DNA of 64,000 bases from Spirosoma montaniterrae (GTDB taxonomy: Bacteria > Bacteroidota > Bacteroidia > Cytophagales > Spirosomataceae). The stretch covers positions 4,896,501-4,960,500 of the forward strand of contig NZ_CP014263.1 in assembly GCF_001988955.1 (NCBI RefSeq), in the 5' to 3' direction. The notes below the pieces were generated by a model that did not search any database, was not told the DNA's origin, and saw only the letters and a list, made by a program, of their open reading frames with translations. Below, piece after piece: positions 26,779 through 33,999 of the stretch. The stretch's first letter is position 1, and every line of letters begins with the position of its first letter. The translations under genes and the position numbers were made by a program.

Positions 26779-27156
26779 CGCGGGATGGAGCAGTTGGTAG
26801 CTCGTTGGGCTTAAGATTGTCAGAGAATGACAATAACGATTGCAGGGTCAGTTCATGTAGCACACACAGTGTTGCGTGGCGAATCGAAAGGTTCAGGTTC
26901 TGCAATTCTTGGGCGGTATCGGTGGAAACGCCGATATGTTTACCTGCCAAATTCGGGGAAGCCGTTCGTGTGGTAATCCCGAGCCAAGCCAAACGGAAAC
27001 GTTTGGAAGGTGTAGAGACTGAATGGTAGGCACCCTAACGTAGAGTCGAGGGTGAAGAGACAGTCCAGACTACAAATTCTGCCGCAGGCAGGAGCAGCGA
27101 AAGTTGTAGTAGTAAGCATAACCCAAAGGTCGCTGGTTCGAGTCCAGCTCCCGCTA
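26779..27156 (+). tRNA. Initiator tRNA-fMet (CAU) interrupted by a group I intron
   Basis: Joining 26779-26811 to 27117-27156 gives a standard 73-nt tRNA. It has acceptor GCGGGA/TCCCGC, D arm, the TTGGG/CCCAA anticodon stem with loop CTCATAA (anticodon CAT), and T arm GCTGGTTCGAGTCCAGC. Initiator features are the unpaired 1-72 position (C and T) and the three G-C pairs at the base of the anticodon stem. The 305-bp intron enters between U33 and C34. CCA is not encoded (CTA follows A73). The gene has its own promoter and terminator. If this is the only initiator tRNA gene, growth depends on correct splicing. Confidence 0.95.
26812..27116 (+). ncRNA. Group I intron (IC3-like) in the initiator tRNA anticodon loop
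   Basis: The 5' exon ends in U and the intron ends in G, as group I chemistry requires. The conserved core is present in order. P at 26949-26960 and Q at 26975-26985 form P4 (TCGGG with CCCGA). P6 is capped by GAAA (26989-27006). R is at 27010-27021 and S at 27055-27066, giving P7 (GACTG with CAGTC). P8 is CACCCT/AGGGTG (27031-27054) and P9 is 27079-27091. An upstream hairpin with a GAAA loop lies at 26917-26936. An internal guide GGTC (26846-26849) can pair with exon GGCT through the needed G-U. The Q-to-S core resembles cyanobacterial tRNA introns. No homing endonuclease is encoded. Confidence 0.92.
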
Positions 27157-27163
27157 CTAAGTG

Positions 27164-27198
27164 AACCCCCGGCTGAATTTCAGCCGGGGGTTTTGTTT
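27164..27198 (+). terminator. Terminator of the initiator tRNA gene
   Basis: A perfect 11-bp GC-rich stem (27166-27176 with 27180-27190) around a 3-base loop is followed by a T-rich run, starting 9 bases after the mature tRNA end. Confidence 0.92.
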
Positions 27199-27275
27199 TT
27201 ATTGTTGATTTTGCCCTTTCCGATAGATGGTAATATCTTTATTGGCTGATGCTGCACCGACAGCACACCAACACC

Positions 27276-29720
27276 ATGCTCATCAAGAAAAACCTTTCCG
27301 AACGCGACATCTGTACCAAGTTTATTACGCCAGCCATTGAGCAGTCGGGCTGGAAAGACAAATTCCTCGAAGAAGTCTCTTTCACCGATGGACGTATTTA
27401 TGTACGGGGTAAAATGACCGCTCGGGGCAAAGCTAAACGTGCCGACTACATTCTCTATTACAAGCCTAACATTCCAGTCGCCATTGTTGAAGCCAAAGAC
27501 AATCGTCACGCCCTCGGCGATGGGATGCAGCAGGCACTCGAATACGCCCGCATTCTCGACATTCCCTGCGTGTTTGCTTCCAATGGCGATGGCTTTCTGT
27601 TCCACGACCGCACGGCCACCGACGACTCTATCGAGCAGGAACTCAGCTTAGACGAGTTTCCCTCGCCCGACGAACTCTGGCGACGCTATAAACAATACAA
27701 AGGCATCGAAACGTCGGCTGAAGAACTGGTATCATTACAGGATTACTACGTGGATACCGCCGGACGACGCCCCCGCTACTATCAGCAAATTGCCATTAAC
27801 CGAACGGTCGAAGCCATTGCCAAAGGCCAAAACCGGATGCTGCTGGTGATGGCTACCGGCACGGGCAAAACCTACACCGCTTTCCAGATTATTTACCGGC
27901 TCTGGAAAAGCGGTTTCAAAAAACGTATCCTGTTCCTGGCCGACCGAACCGCTCTGATCGACCAGACGCGACGGGGTGATTTTCGGCATTTTCGGGATAA
28001 AATGACCGTCATCCGCAAGAAAGTCCTCACGGTCGATGGCAAAGAACAGTTGGTCGCCAGCCGCAAGCGGGGCATCGACGCAACCGACAAAGCCTACGAG
28101 ATTTTCCTGGGTTTGTATCAGGGCCTGACCAACGCCGAGGGCTTAGACGCGTTTCGGGACTTCTCACCCGATTTTTTCGACCTGATTGTAGTCGATGAGT
28201 GCCACCGGGGCAGTGCCGACGACAATTCTGCCTGGCGCGAGATTTTGACGTATTTCCGAACTGCCACGCAGATCGGCCTGACCGCTACGCCCAAAGAAAC
28301 CGCCGACGTATCGACCAGCGAATACTTTGGTGACCCCATCTACACCTACTCGCTCCGGCAGGGGATCGACGATGGTTTTCTGGCTCCCTACCGCGTCGTG
28401 CGTGTGGGGCTGAACGTGGACCTTGAAGGCTGGCGACCCGAACGGGGCAAAAAAGACAAGCGCGGCCTGCCCGTAGAAGACCGCATCTATAATCGGCTCG
28501 ATTTTGACCGTAACATCGTGGTTGAGGAACGGCGGATGCTGGTGGCGCAGAAGATTACGGAGTTTCTGAAAGGCCATAACCGCTTCATGAAAACCATTGT
28601 CTTCTGTGTAGACATTGAACACGCTGAAGGGATGCGCTCAGCCCTGGCTCGTCAAAACGCCGATTTGGTGCGGCAGAACAGCAAGTACGTGATGCGCATC
28701 ACGGGCGACGAAGAAGAAGGCAAGCGTGAACTCGACAATTTTATCAATCCCGAAGAACGCTATCCAGTCATTGCCTGCACCTCCAAGCTGATGACAACGG
28801 GCGTGGATGCGCAAACCTGCCAGTTGATTGTACTGGACACCAACATCCAGTCGATGACCGAGTTTAAGCAGATTATTGGGCGGGGCACCCGCATCAACGA
28901 AGAGTTTGGCAAGCTGTACTTCACCATTTTCGACTTCCGAAACGTAACAGACCTGTTTGCCGACCCGGCTTTCGACGGCGACCCCGTGCGGGTGAAGCTC
29001 GTTGATGACGACGGAGACGTGGCCAATATTGAGGATGAGGAAGAGGCCGACACGGCCCCGCTCACCGATGCCGACACCGGCGATACGCTAACGCCCGAAC
29101 CGCCTAAAATCCGCTACCTGATTGACGACGCTGACCCGCTTGCTCAGGAAGACCGCAAGGTGTTTGTGAACGGCATTGATGTAACGGTGTTGAACAGTCG
29201 CGAACTGATATTCGATACCGACGGCAAGGCTGTGCTGGTGGGCCTGAAAGACTACACCCGCGACCGCTTCCGGCAGAAATTTCAGAGCATGGACGCGTTT
29301 ATGACGTACTGGAACGCTACCGACCGTAAACAGGCCATTGTGCAGGAACTAACCGAACAGAATGTGCTGCTCGATTCGTTTATCGAAGCCGTGGACAAAG
29401 ACGCCGACCTGTTCGACCTGATTTGCCACGTAGCGTTCGATCAGAAACCGCTGACCCGAAAAGAACGGGCCGAACAAGTCAAAAAAAGGGATTATTTTGC
29501 CCGCTACGGCCCAGCCGCCCGCGCCGTGCTCGAAGCCCTCTTAGACAAATACGCCGACGAGGGCATTATGCTTATCGAAGACGTAAAGGTGTTGCAGGTG
29601 CGGCCCTTCGACCAGTTCGGCTCGCCCGTCGAGATTGTCAACAAAACCTTCGGTGGAAAAATAGCTTACCTGCGGGCCGTGCGGGAGTTGGAGCAGGAGA
29701 TTTATTCGGCGAGTGCATAA
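27276..29720 (+). CDS. hsdR: Type I restriction enzyme R subunit (translocase/endonuclease)
   Basis: I chose the ATG at 27276 (MLIKKNLSERDICTKFITPA), the normal start of the family; an ATG at 27249 adds nine residues. The N-terminal nuclease domain has the PD-(D/E)XK pattern (ADYILYY then AIVEAKDN). The helicase motor shows motif I LLVMATGTGKTY, motif II VVDECHRG, motif III GLTATP and motif VI IIGRGTRI. The C-terminal ~150 residues match the EcoEI-type R C-terminal domain that docks on the methylase. The protein translocates and cuts unmethylated DNA. hsdM and hsdS follow after a two-gene AT-rich insert. Confidence 0.95.
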   Translation: MLIKKNLSERDICTKFITPAIEQSGWKDKFLEEVSFTDGRIYVRGKMTARGKAKRADYILYYKPNIPVAIVEAKDNRHALGDGMQQALEYARILDIPCVFASNGDGFLFHDRTATDDSIEQELSLDEFPSPDELWRRYKQYKGIETSAEELVSLQDYYVDTAGRRPRYYQQIAINRTVEAIAKGQNRMLLVMATGTGKTYTAFQIIYRLWKSGFKKRILFLADRTALIDQTRRGDFRHFRDKMTVIRKKVLTVDGKEQLVASRKRGIDATDKAYEIFLGLYQGLTNAEGLDAFRDFSPDFFDLIVVDECHRGSADDNSAWREILTYFRTATQIGLTATPKETADVSTSEYFGDPIYTYSLRQGIDDGFLAPYRVVRVGLNVDLEGWRPERGKKDKRGLPVEDRIYNRLDFDRNIVVEERRMLVAQKITEFLKGHNRFMKTIVFCVDIEHAEGMRSALARQNADLVRQNSKYVMRITGDEEEGKRELDNFINPEERYPVIACTSKLMTTGVDAQTCQLIVLDTNIQSMTEFKQIIGRGTRINEEFGKLYFTIFDFRNVTDLFADPAFDGDPVRVKLVDDDGDVANIEDEEEADTAPLTDADTGDTLTPEPPKIRYLIDDADPLAQEDRKVFVNGIDVTVLNSRELIFDTDGKAVLVGLKDYTRDRFRQKFQSMDAFMTYWNATDRKQAIVQELTEQNVLLDSFIEAVDKDADLFDLICHVAFDQKPLTRKERAEQVKKRDYFARYGPAARAVLEALLDKYADEGIMLIEDVKVLQVRPFDQFGSPVEIVNKTFGGKIAYLRAVRELEQEIYSASA

Positions 29721-29732
29721 TTTTTCGGGCTT

Positions 29733-29951
29733 ATGAACATTGATACTCATTGGATTAATATTTCATGCCCTAAATGTCAATACAGGTTTGACGTTCGGTA
29801 TGTCAGCATAAAACTTGAAGAGCAAGTATATTGCAATAACTGTAAGGCTACCATTAAGCTGGTAGACCAAACAGCTTCTGCTTATCAAGCTTCGAGAAAT
29901 ATTTCGCAAGCGTTCCAGAAGCTACAGGAGACTTTCAAACATTTCAAATAG
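29733..29951 (+). CDS. Small zinc-ribbon protein embedded in the type I R-M operon
   Basis: The 72-residue product has two zinc knuckles, CPKC (residues ~12-15) and CNNC (~34-37), about 18 residues apart, then a helical tail (ASRNISQAFQKLQETFKHF). It begins 12 bases after hsdR and ends 2 bases before the next gene, so it is part of the operon. Base composition is clearly lower in GC than hsdR and hsdM. Zinc ribbons of this size often bind nucleic acid or a partner protein; the actual role is unknown. Confidence 0.7.
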   Translation: MNIDTHWINISCPKCQYRFDVRYVSIKLEEQVYCNNCKATIKLVDQTASAYQASRNISQAFQKLQETFKHFK

Positions 29952-29953
29952 AT

Positions 29954-30934
29954 ATGTACTACACACACCGTCTCAGGGCGAATTTACAAGAGTGGAGAAA
30001 CAGACTTTACAAGTCTAACTATGAAAACTTTCCTAACAATTTGAACTTCTTCAGAAGTAAATTAAAAGACATACCAATCCTGAATTCTATTCTACAACAG
30101 GCGATTAGTGAGTACCCAGTTGAGGAGTCTGTGCTTGAGATTATAGCTAAGCAAGAGTACAGATATGAAAACGAGCATTTCAGAACGGAAAATCATGCTC
30201 AATTGGCGGCCCTACTGTATCAAAGAGTAGAGAAATTTTTTGACCTCGGGTATCATTATAGTAATCTGCTACCGTACGGTAGCAATAGTTATAGCGAAAG
30301 AGTAAGTGAGTTCATGGAAACTCATATTGATCCCATTGTTAACTTCTTGCAAGACAGTTTAGAGGAAACGAATTTCACCCTCTATCTTCTTGAAAAGTAC
30401 AAAGCTCGTACAGAGTGGTTTAAACATCACGACTTGTTAACTGCCTACAATCAAGTGCAAGACAAACAATACGAACAAGTCTTTGATGACGACTTGCGCT
30501 TGTTTCTCTTCGATCAAGGTATTGATTATCCGTTCTCTACTCCTAAATCATCGTCTGGCCGAGCAGACATTATAGGCAATCTTGATTCCAACGACCCGCT
30601 TGTGTTGGAGGTTAAAGTGTACGATTCCCAAAAAGGATACCGAAAAAACAGAATTATTGACGGTTTCGCTCAAATTGTTAAGTATGCTAATGATTATAAT
30701 AAAAATGTTGGGTACTTAATTGTGTTCAATATTGACCCTATAGAGATAAGAATAGCTGGAGCGGAGAGCAAGAAAGACAATGCTTTTCCGAACCGGATTT
30801 ACTTCAATGAGAAGACGTACTTTATCGTATTCGTTAATCTAAATTTTGACCGCTCAGCAAGCAAGTTGGGGCAATTAAAAGTGGAGACGATTAACGAGGG
30901 AGAGTTATTCCAAAACTTAGTACAGGAAGATTAA
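29954..30934 (+). CDS. PD-(D/E)XK nuclease-like protein embedded in the type I R-M operon
   Basis: The first ~180 of the 326 residues are mostly helical and unrecognised. The C-terminal part has a nuclease core: GRADIIG (Asp205), then LVLEVKVYD (Glu219, Lys221), and a helix FAQIVKYAND with the Gln and Tyr often seen after this motif. D...ExK spacing and the hydrophobic strand before ExK are right for a restriction-endonuclease-like fold. It directly follows the zinc-ribbon gene and precedes hsdM by 39 bp. The two genes are AT-rich relative to their flanks, which suggests separate acquisition. Function unknown; a nuclease effector or accessory restriction factor is inference. Confidence 0.7.
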   Translation: MYYTHRLRANLQEWRNRLYKSNYENFPNNLNFFRSKLKDIPILNSILQQAISEYPVEESVLEIIAKQEYRYENEHFRTENHAQLAALLYQRVEKFFDLGYHYSNLLPYGSNSYSERVSEFMETHIDPIVNFLQDSLEETNFTLYLLEKYKARTEWFKHHDLLTAYNQVQDKQYEQVFDDDLRLFLFDQGIDYPFSTPKSSSGRADIIGNLDSNDPLVLEVKVYDSQKGYRKNRIIDGFAQIVKYANDYNKNVGYLIVFNIDPIEIRIAGAESKKDNAFPNRIYFNEKTYFIVFVNLNFDRSASKLGQLKVETINEGELFQNLVQED

Positions 30935-30973
30935 TCAATATCTACCAACTATTCTACAGTAACGAACTCATAA

Positions 30974-32476
30974 ATGGCCCACAACTTATCTGGCATTATC
31001 AAATCCATTCGCGACACCATGCGCGAAGACAAGGGCGTCAACGGCGATGCCCAACGTATCGAACAACTCGGCTGGATGCTGTTTCTGAAAATCTTTGATG
31101 ACAAAGACCAGGAAATGGAACTGCTCGACGATGCCTACGTTTCGCCCATTCCAGCCGAATACCAGTGGCGTAACTGGGCTGCCAACGCCGAAGGCATCAC
31201 GGGCGACGCGCTGCTGGAGTTCATCGACCGGGGGTTGTTTCCGACCCTGCGGCAGCTACCAACCACCAGCGTGGGCGGGGCCGCCAATCCCCGCGCTCTG
31301 TTGGTAAGCGAGGTGTTCGAGGGCAACAACAACTACATGAAGTCGGGCACGAACCTGCGCAAGGTGTGCAACAAGCTCAACGAGATTGATTTCAACGTAG
31401 CGACCGAGCGGCACTTGTTTGGCGATCTTTACGAAAACATCCTGCGCGAACTGCAATCGGCGGGCGACAGTGGGGAGTTCTATACGCCCCGCGCTGTGAC
31501 GCAGTTTATGGCCGACATCATTGCTCCCCGGCTGGGCGAGGTGGTCTATGACCCGGCCTGCGGCACCGGGGGCTTTCTGACGGCGGTTATCGAACACCTG
31601 AAACCACAGGCCAACACCGTGGCCGACCGCCAACTGATTCAGGCCAACGTGCGCGGCACCGAATACAAGCCGCTGCCCTACGTACTGGCCCTGACCAATT
31701 TGATTCTGCACGACGTGGAGGTGCCCAACATCCGCTACGACGACTCGCTGGCCCGCGAATATACGAGCATCCGCGACCGCGACCGGGTCGATGTTATTCT
31801 GGCCAATCCGCCCTTTGGCGGCACCGTAGCGAACGGCAACGAGGGCAACTTCCCGGCCAATTTCCGCACCCGCGAAAGTGCCGATCTGTTTCTGGTGCTG
31901 ATTGTCAACCTGCTCAAACAGGGTGGCCGGGCCGCGCTCGTACTGCCCGACGGATCGCTCACGGGCGAGGGCGTGAAGCAACGCGTCCGCGAAAAACTCC
32001 TAACCGACTGCAATCTGCACACCATCGTGCGGTTGCCCCAATCGGTGTTTGCGCCCTATGCGACGGTCAGTACCAACCTGTTGTTTTTCGAGAAAAAGCA
32101 GTCGGTTAATCTGCCATCGGGAGCGGGGCCGCTGTTTGAAACGGAACCTAACCATGCCTATGCCACCCGCGAGATTTGGTACTACGAACACCAGCTACCC
32201 GAAGGGCAGAAAGCCTACAGCAAAACCAAACCCATCCGGCTCGATGAGTTCGACAAGTTGAAAGCATGGTGGACTAAGCGTGAGGAAAACGAACAGGCAT
32301 GGCGCGTACCGATAGAGCAGCTTGTAGCCCGTAACTTCGACCTCGACATTAAGAACCCGCATCGCAAAACCGAAGAGACCCCCGCCGAAACCGCCGAACT
32401 CATCGCGCTGCTGAGCCAGTCAATGCAACGGAGTTTAAAGCTGTTGGCTGGGTTGAAAGAGGCTGTAGAGGCATAG
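30974..32476 (+). CDS. hsdM: Type I restriction-modification system methyltransferase subunit
   Basis: The 500-residue protein carries the SAM-binding motif I DPACGTGGF (residues ~193-201) and the N6-adenine catalytic motif NPPFGG (~277). The N-terminal helical domain (RIEQLGWMLFLKIFDD) and the GEFYTPRAVTQFMADI segment are the HsdM_N and N6_Mtase families. With HsdS it methylates adenine in a bipartite target, protecting host DNA from HsdR. hsdS starts 28 bp later. Confidence 0.96.
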   Translation: MAHNLSGIIKSIRDTMREDKGVNGDAQRIEQLGWMLFLKIFDDKDQEMELLDDAYVSPIPAEYQWRNWAANAEGITGDALLEFIDRGLFPTLRQLPTTSVGGAANPRALLVSEVFEGNNNYMKSGTNLRKVCNKLNEIDFNVATERHLFGDLYENILRELQSAGDSGEFYTPRAVTQFMADIIAPRLGEVVYDPACGTGGFLTAVIEHLKPQANTVADRQLIQANVRGTEYKPLPYVLALTNLILHDVEVPNIRYDDSLAREYTSIRDRDRVDVILANPPFGGTVANGNEGNFPANFRTRESADLFLVLIVNLLKQGGRAALVLPDGSLTGEGVKQRVREKLLTDCNLHTIVRLPQSVFAPYATVSTNLLFFEKKQSVNLPSGAGPLFETEPNHAYATREIWYYEHQLPEGQKAYSKTKPIRLDEFDKLKAWWTKREENEQAWRVPIEQLVARNFDLDIKNPHRKTEETPAETAELIALLSQSMQRSLKLLAGLKEAVEA

Positions 32477-32504
32477 GTTGGCGGTTTAGCTTTATACAAA
32501 CGCA

Positions 32505-33908
32505 ATGATTTTTAAAATCAAAGATTTTCTAACCCGTATTCGCGTACCAGTTCAAGTAGAAGATGATGCCTCATACCAACTCGTAACCATCCGAATGCGA
32601 CACCAGGGCGTTTGCCTGCGGGGGGTGAAAGCAGGTCGTGAAATTGGTACAAAGACAATGTATCGCGTTAAGGCCGGGCAGTTTGTCTTGTCGGGTATTG
32701 ATGCCCGTAATGGTGCCTTTGGGGTTATTCCTGACGAGTTGGAAGGGGCTGTTGTGACCAACGACTTCTGGTATTTTGACGTTGACGACCGGGTTATTGA
32801 CAGAGATTATTTTCTGTATCTGACCTCGACACCGTTTTTCGATAACCTTTGCCGATTAGCCAGCGATGGCACCACTAACCGTGTGCGGTTGCAGGCCGAC
32901 AAGTTTTACAACTACGAGATTACATTGCCGCCCGTTGATGAGCAACGTATTGTGCTGAAAAGACTGGTGGCTTTGAAAAGTAAACTGACTGCCCTTAACG
33001 CTGAATTCGACCAACAAGACACCCTGCTTACCAAACTACAGCAAGCCATTTTGCAGGATGCCGTGCGGGGCAAGCTAACCGCTACGTATCGGGAGTCAGT
33101 GTACAACGCTACGTCTGTCACGCAGCCTGTCACGGGTTCGAGTCCCGTCCGCACTGCAACTGAGCAGACCGAAACCGGCACTGATCTCCTCGCCCGCATC
33201 CGCGCCGAAAAAGCCGAACTGATACATAGCGGTAAACTCCGCAGCCAAAAAACACTCCCCCCCATCACCGACGCCGAAAAACCATTTGAGTTGCCCGAAG
33301 GATGGGTGTGGGCGAGGTTGGGGGATTTAGCAGAAATGATGGGTGGGGGAACTCCTTCCAAAAATAACCCTACTTACTGGCAAGGTAATCTCCCTTGGGT
33401 CAGCCCTAAAGACATGAAAGTTGATTATCTGTCAGATACAATAGACCACATTTCGGAAGTAGCAATTCAAGAGTCGACAGCCAAAATAATTCCAGCAGAG
33501 TCATTGCTTATTGTTGTTCGCGGCATGATTCTACTAAAAAAAATTCCTCTGGCTATCAACGTAGTGCCCGTTACTTTGAATCAGGATATGAAGGCTATAA
33601 AACCGTTTAAAAAAGCCGTCTTACCCTATTTATTTATCTGCTTAAAAGGTCTGGAACCCATGTTACTAAGAGAAGTAAATACAGCTACTCATGGAACTGG
33701 CAAGATAGATAGTGAAATATTAACTAACCTACATATCCCTCTCCCTCCCCTTGCTGAGCAGCGGGCGATTGTGGCTGCGGTGGAGCGGGCGTTGGGGCAG
33801 GTGGCGCAGTTGCGGGCCGAGTTGCAGGCGCAGCGGGCGGGCGCGGGCGAGTTGCTACGTGCCCTGCTGCACCGGGCGTTTGCGGGTGGGGAGGAGGTTG
33901 AAACGTAG
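32505..33908 (+). CDS. hsdS: Type I restriction-modification specificity subunit with unusual linker
   Basis: There are two target-recognition domains (residues ~1-150 and ~255-420), each followed by a coiled-coil helix (first: PPVDEQRIVLKRLVALKSKL; second: LPPLAEQRAIVAAVERAL). Between the halves is the conserved LQDAVRGKLT and later LPEGWVWARLGDLAEM. The linker carries an extra ~25 residues, including PVTGSSPVRTAT, whose DNA is a tRNA-Asp-like 3' half in frame. The second recognition domain is more AT-rich than the conserved parts, as expected when specificity domains are exchanged. A decayed copy of the last ~41 bp occurs 3.2 kb downstream. Confidence 0.93.
   Translation: MIFKIKDFLTRIRVPVQVEDDASYQLVTIRMRHQGVCLRGVKAGREIGTKTMYRVKAGQFVLSGIDARNGAFGVIPDELEGAVVTNDFWYFDVDDRVIDRDYFLYLTSTPFFDNLCRLASDGTTNRVRLQADKFYNYEITLPPVDEQRIVLKRLVALKSKLTALNAEFDQQDTLLTKLQQAILQDAVRGKLTATYRESVYNATSVTQPVTGSSPVRTATEQTETGTDLLARIRAEKAELIHSGKLRSQKTLPPITDAEKPFELPEGWVWARLGDLAEMMGGGTPSKNNPTYWQGNLPWVSPKDMKVDYLSDTIDHISEVAIQESTAKIIPAESLLIVVRGMILLKKIPLAINVVPVTLNQDMKAIKPFKKAVLPYLFICLKGLEPMLLREVNTATHGTGKIDSEILTNLHIPLPPLAEQRAIVAAVERALGQVAQLRAELQAQRAGAGELLRALLHRAFAGGEEVET
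33109..33156 (+). other. tRNA-Asp-like fragment inside hsdS
   Basis: CTGTCAC (33115-33121) equals the anticodon loop of tRNA-Asp(GUC). It is followed by a perfect 5-bp T arm, ACGGG-TTCGAGT-CCCGT (33132-33148), and an acceptor-like tail. The anticodon stem is decayed and there is no 5' half, so this is not a functional tRNA. It is read in frame as part of the HsdS linker. Confidence 0.7.
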
Positions 33909-33917
33909 GTCCGCTTT

Positions 33918-33945
33918 CTTTACGCATAGAAATCCATACGTAAAG
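33918..33945. promoter_or_regulatory. Operator-like palindrome 1 upstream of fic
   Basis: A 28-bp dyad with perfect CTTTACG/CGTAAAG ends (extending to 10 bp on each side with flanking T and A runs) and 11 of 14 half-site positions symmetric. It lies 9 bp after the hsdS stop and has the same length and ends as the second copy 40 bp downstream. Confidence 0.75.
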
Positions 33946-33957
33946 AAAAGGCGATAA

Positions 33958-33985
33958 CTTTACGCACAGAATTCTGTGCGTAAAG
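33958..33985. promoter_or_regulatory. Operator-like palindrome 2 upstream of fic
   Basis: A perfect 28-bp palindrome (14 of 14) with CTTTACG/CGTAAAG ends, 14 bp before the fic start codon. Centre-to-centre distance to palindrome 1 is 40 bp, close to four helical turns, so both sites face the same side of the DNA. The winged-helix tail of the Fic protein is a candidate ligand. Confidence 0.8.
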
Positions 33986-33999
33986 CAAACACGTAGTAT

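Noticed and set aside
26669..27249. Several open frames of 65-107 codons on both strands across the tRNA region
   Set aside because: They lie across the initiator tRNA exons and the group I intron; the RNA structure explains the sequence and none resembles a protein family.
33109..33156. A functional tRNA-Asp gene
   Set aside because: There is no 5' half, no D arm and a mispaired anticodon stem. Only the anticodon loop and T arm remain, so it is a fragment inside hsdS.
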